From Mucilaginibacter phyllosphaerae (GTDB lineage: Bacteria; Bacteroidota; Bacteroidia; Sphingobacteriales; Sphingobacteriaceae): a stretch of 64,000 nt of DNA. A program made the position numbers and the translations under genes. The first letter of the stretch is position 1. Every line of letters starts with the position of its first letter. Positions 62,371-64,000 of this stretch are shown here, in pieces. The notes below the pieces were generated by a model that was not told the DNA's origin, searched no databases, and worked only from the letters and a program-made list of their open reading frames with translations. The stretch lies in NCBI RefSeq assembly GCF_004378255.1, contig NZ_SNQG01000005.1, forward strand, positions 434,001 through 498,000, read 5' to 3'.

Positions 62371-62458
62371 CAGAGACGCGATACTTCGCGTCTTTTCACA
62401 AACAGAGACGCGATACTCCGCATCTTTCGCAAACAGAGACGCGAAGTATCGCGTCTCT
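62371..62458. repeat. Three copies of a 24-25 bp palindromic unit (CAGAGACGCGATACTTCGCG)
   Basis: Units at 62371-62394, 62403-62426 and 62434-62458, each able to fold AGACGCGA / TCGCGTCT. Unit 1 is perfect, unit 2 carries two changes, and unit 3 swaps the loop (AGTA instead of TACT). The spacing is about 32 bp. It lies upstream of nagA, on the tsf side. Confidence 0.75.
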
Positions 62459-62472
62459 ACAAAACAATATCG

Positions 62473-62507
62473 CAAAAAAAATCCCCCTCGTTAATAACGA
62501 GGGGGAT
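62473..62507 (-). terminator. Terminator of tsf
   Basis: A near-perfect palindrome ATCCCCCTCG / CGAGGGGGAT with a 13-bp stem and a tiny loop, followed on the minus strand by T8. It begins 8 bp past the tsf stop. Confidence 0.9.
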
Positions 62508-62514
62508 AATATAA

Positions 62515-63366
62515 TTAAGCTCCTAAAGCAACCCGCTTAAATGCGGTAACGGTTAGGCCTTTATCAACCGAATCTAAGAACTGGGCAACAGTTTTAGATG
62601 AGTCTTTAACAAACTCCTGGTTTAATAAGGTAGAATCTTTGTAGAATTTGTTCAGCTTACCTGCAGCAATTTTCTCAACCATTTCTTCTGGTTTGCCTTC
62701 TGCACGGATCTGATCTTTAGCGATAGCTAATTCGCGCTCGATGATCGTTGAATCAACACCATCTTTATCAACAGCAACAGGGCTCATGGCAGCAATTTGC
62801 ATCGCAACGTCTTTACCGGCTTCGTCTGCACCTGCAGCATTTTTGTTTAAGCCAACCAATACCGCTAAACGGTAGTTACCGTGTATATATGCAACAACTT
62901 TATCGCCTTCAATCACTTCGTATTTAGATATGCCGATCTTTTCGCCAATTTTACCGGTTTTATCAATAATTGCATCACCAATTTTAACGCTTGCGTTCTC
63001 AACGTCGATAGAAAGATCGTAAAGCGCTTCGATAGAAGCAGGTTTGCTTTGAACAGCTGCATTTGCAATTTCGTTAGCAAAAGCAATAAACTCAGCGTTT
63101 TTAGCTACGAAATCTGTTTCGCAGTTAAGCTCGATGATCACACCTGTTTTAAAATCTTCTGAAGTACGTGCAATAACAGCACCTTCGTTAGATTCGCGAT
63201 CCTGGCGGCTTGCAGCAACCTTAGCACCTTTTTTTCTTAAAAAATCAATAGCAGCTTCAAAGTCACCGTTAGTTTCTGTTAAAGCTTTTTTGCAATCCAT
63301 CATGCCCGCACCTGTTTGCTGGCGCAGTTTGTTTACATCTGATGCAGATATTTGTACTGTAGACAT
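62515..63366 (-). CDS. tsf: Translation elongation factor Ts
   Basis: Nucleotide exchange factor for EF-Tu. 283 residues. The UBA-like N-terminus (SDVNKLRQQTGAGMMDCKKAL) and the NCETDFVAKN core motif are present; a C-terminal helical hairpin follows. It is downstream of rpsB, the standard pairing, with a 150-bp transcribed spacer that holds a palindromic repeat. Confidence 0.97.
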   Translation of the reverse strand: MSTVQISASDVNKLRQQTGAGMMDCKKALTETNGDFEAAIDFLRKKGAKVAASRQDRESNEGAVIARTSEDFKTGVIIELNCETDFVAKNAEFIAFANEIANAAVQSKPASIEALYDLSIDVENASVKIGDAIIDKTGKIGEKIGISKYEVIEGDKVVAYIHGNYRLAVLVGLNKNAAGADEAGKDVAMQIAAMSPVAVDKDGVDSTIIERELAIAKDQIRAEGKPEEMVEKIAAGKLNKFYKDSTLLNQEFVKDSSKTVAQFLDSVDKGLTVTAFKRVALGA

Positions 63367-63390
63367 GTTTTGTAAAGTTAAATAGTGAAT

Positions 63391-63509
63391 AGTGAGTGGT
63401 GAGTAGTTATTTTACTTATCATCCCCAAACACCAAATTTTATTAATGAATAAGTGGTGAACAGTAACCGGCGAGTTTTACCACTCACTGCTCACCAATCA
63501 CCACTCACT
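63391..63509. repeat. GTGAGTGGTGAG-type inverted repeat between rpsB and tsf
   Basis: Arms 63391-63407 and 63493-63509 are complementary with 2 mismatches in 17, and more GTGA/TCAC units flank them. No ORF or T-run was seen. It is the same low-complexity style as the scpA-glyA element, but another sequence. Confidence 0.6.
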
Positions 63510-63516
63510 TAAATTA

Positions 63517-64000
63517 TTATTCTTCTGTTGAATCAGCAGCAGGGGCTTCGGTTTCAGCAGTTTCAGCTGTTACTTCTGCAGTCCTTTTACGTTTGCCACC
63601 TTCAGAGCGATCTGCTACTTCGGGCGCATCAGCTTTTGCTTTGGCAGCTGCTGCTTCTTTTTCAGTTTCGTCTTCTTTCTCGCGTTTGCGCTCGTCTAAA
63701 CCTTCTTCGATAGCTTTGATGATAATACCGGTGATCAATGAAATTGATTTGGTAGCATCGTCATTCGCCGGGATAGGGAAATCGATGTTAGACGGATCAG
63801 AGTTGGTATCAACCATCGCGAAAGTCGGGATGTTTAATTTTAAAGCTTCAGATACCGCGATGTGCTCTTTCTTCACGTCGATCAGGAACAATGCAGCAGG
63901 TAAACGGTTAAGATCCGCAATACCACCTAACAATGTTTCTAATTTGATACGCTCACGCTGTATCATCAAACGCTCTTTTTTAGATAAGTTGCTGTAAGTA
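63517..64000 (-). CDS. rpsB: 30S ribosomal protein S2 (N-terminal part outside the window)
   Basis: Small-subunit protein that recruits S1 and docks on the 16S head. The visible part, read to the window edge, begins TYSNLSKKERLMIQRERIKLE. It carries GGIADLNRLPAALFLIDVKKEHIAVSEA and the ITGIIIKAIEEGLDERK helix, then a low-complexity Ala/Glu/Lys tail of about 40 residues, longer than in many S2 proteins. The reading frame continues past 64000. tsf follows. Confidence 0.95.
   Translation of the reverse strand, partial: TYSNLSKKERLMIQRERIKLETLLGGIADLNRLPAALFLIDVKKEHIAVSEALKLNIPTFAMVDTNSDPSNIDFPIPANDDATKSISLITGIIIKAIEEGLDERKREKEDETEKEAAAAKAKADAPEVADRSEGGKRKRTAEVTAETAETEAPAADSTEE

Noticed and set aside
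62371..62458. CRISPR-like series of three repeats
   Set aside because: The spacers are only about 7-8 nt, the repeats are self-palindromic and imperfect, and no cas gene is near.
1..64000. tRNA, rRNA or transposase genes
   Set aside because: None found on reading through both strands: no cloverleaf with a TTCGA-type arm and no DDE or tyrosine-recombinase motif was noticed. A tRNAscan and IS search would be decisive.

Overview
This window is a chromosomal stretch of a Bacteroidota bacterium, most probably from the Sphingobacteriaceae (Mucilaginibacter/Pedobacter-like). The signs are a full-length SprA (2395 residues, type IX secretion), families found mainly in this phylum (DUF3127, DUF4292, DUF4197, a TatA-like pair, an ECF sigma/anti-sigma pair with carboxypeptidase-regulatory-like domains), very few Shine-Dalgarno sequences, and repeated matches to the Bacteroidota promoter (TTTG or TTG, about 19 bp, TAnnTTTG). 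G+C is in the low to mid 40s by eye. I see no IS element, prophage, integrase, CRISPR array, tRNA or rRNA, so it reads as core genome with a few accessory pieces.

Layout. 1-2.5 kb: start of miaB (cut by the window edge), divergent from an AsmA-like membrane-anchored protein. 2.5-12.6 kb, minus strand: maeB-ruvA-sprA. 12.6-21.9 kb, minus: an envelope block (flippase, TPR protein, DUF4292 lipoprotein, EnvC-like degenerate M23 protein, two TatA/B proteins, gatA, MltD-like transglycosylase) plus acylphosphatase. 22-30 kb: amidohydrolase, rlmN, comF, a short receiver protein, glyA, scpA, dxs. 30-37 kb: M28 peptidase, outer-membrane barrel, an OmpR/HK two-component pair, a probable T9SS cargo, and an A/T-rich gene for a triple-repeat small protein. 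37-46 kb: DUF3127 protein, RlmL-like methyltransferase, XRE regulator, HD hydrolase, OprB-like porin, YceI, and a phosphate cluster (PhoR-like kinase, DUF47/PhoU-like protein, PiT transporter). 46-50 kb: ECF sigma / anti-sigma with a TonB-like C-terminus, divergent from a vWA protein. 50-54 kb: MtfA-like peptidase and pdhC/pdhA. 54-64 kb: NlpC/P60 peptidase, CapA-like protein, Gre-like protein, RRM protein, frr, ABC exporter, pyrH, nagA, tsf and the C-terminal part of rpsB.

How it fits together. Much of the window serves the envelope: secretion (SprA, Tat), peptidoglycan turnover (MltD, EnvC-like, NlpC/P60, NagA), surface polymer (flippase, CapA-like), outer-membrane proteins, and their sensing (two kinases, one ECF system). 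The rest is central metabolism (malic enzyme, PDH, SHMT, DXS) and translation (MiaB, RlmN, RlmL-like, GatA, EF-Ts, S2, RRF).

The least explained signals lie between genes. They are a two-hairpin leader with complementary apical loops before the Gre-like gene, a 13-codon uORF coupled by TGATG to the RRM gene, a promoter lying on a terminator hairpin before gatA, operator-like repeats at several promoters, apparently leaderless starts, and several unrelated palindromic repeat families. Among proteins, the 102-residue triple-repeat protein and the sigma/anti-sigma-TonB/vWA locus are the best candidates for undescribed biology.
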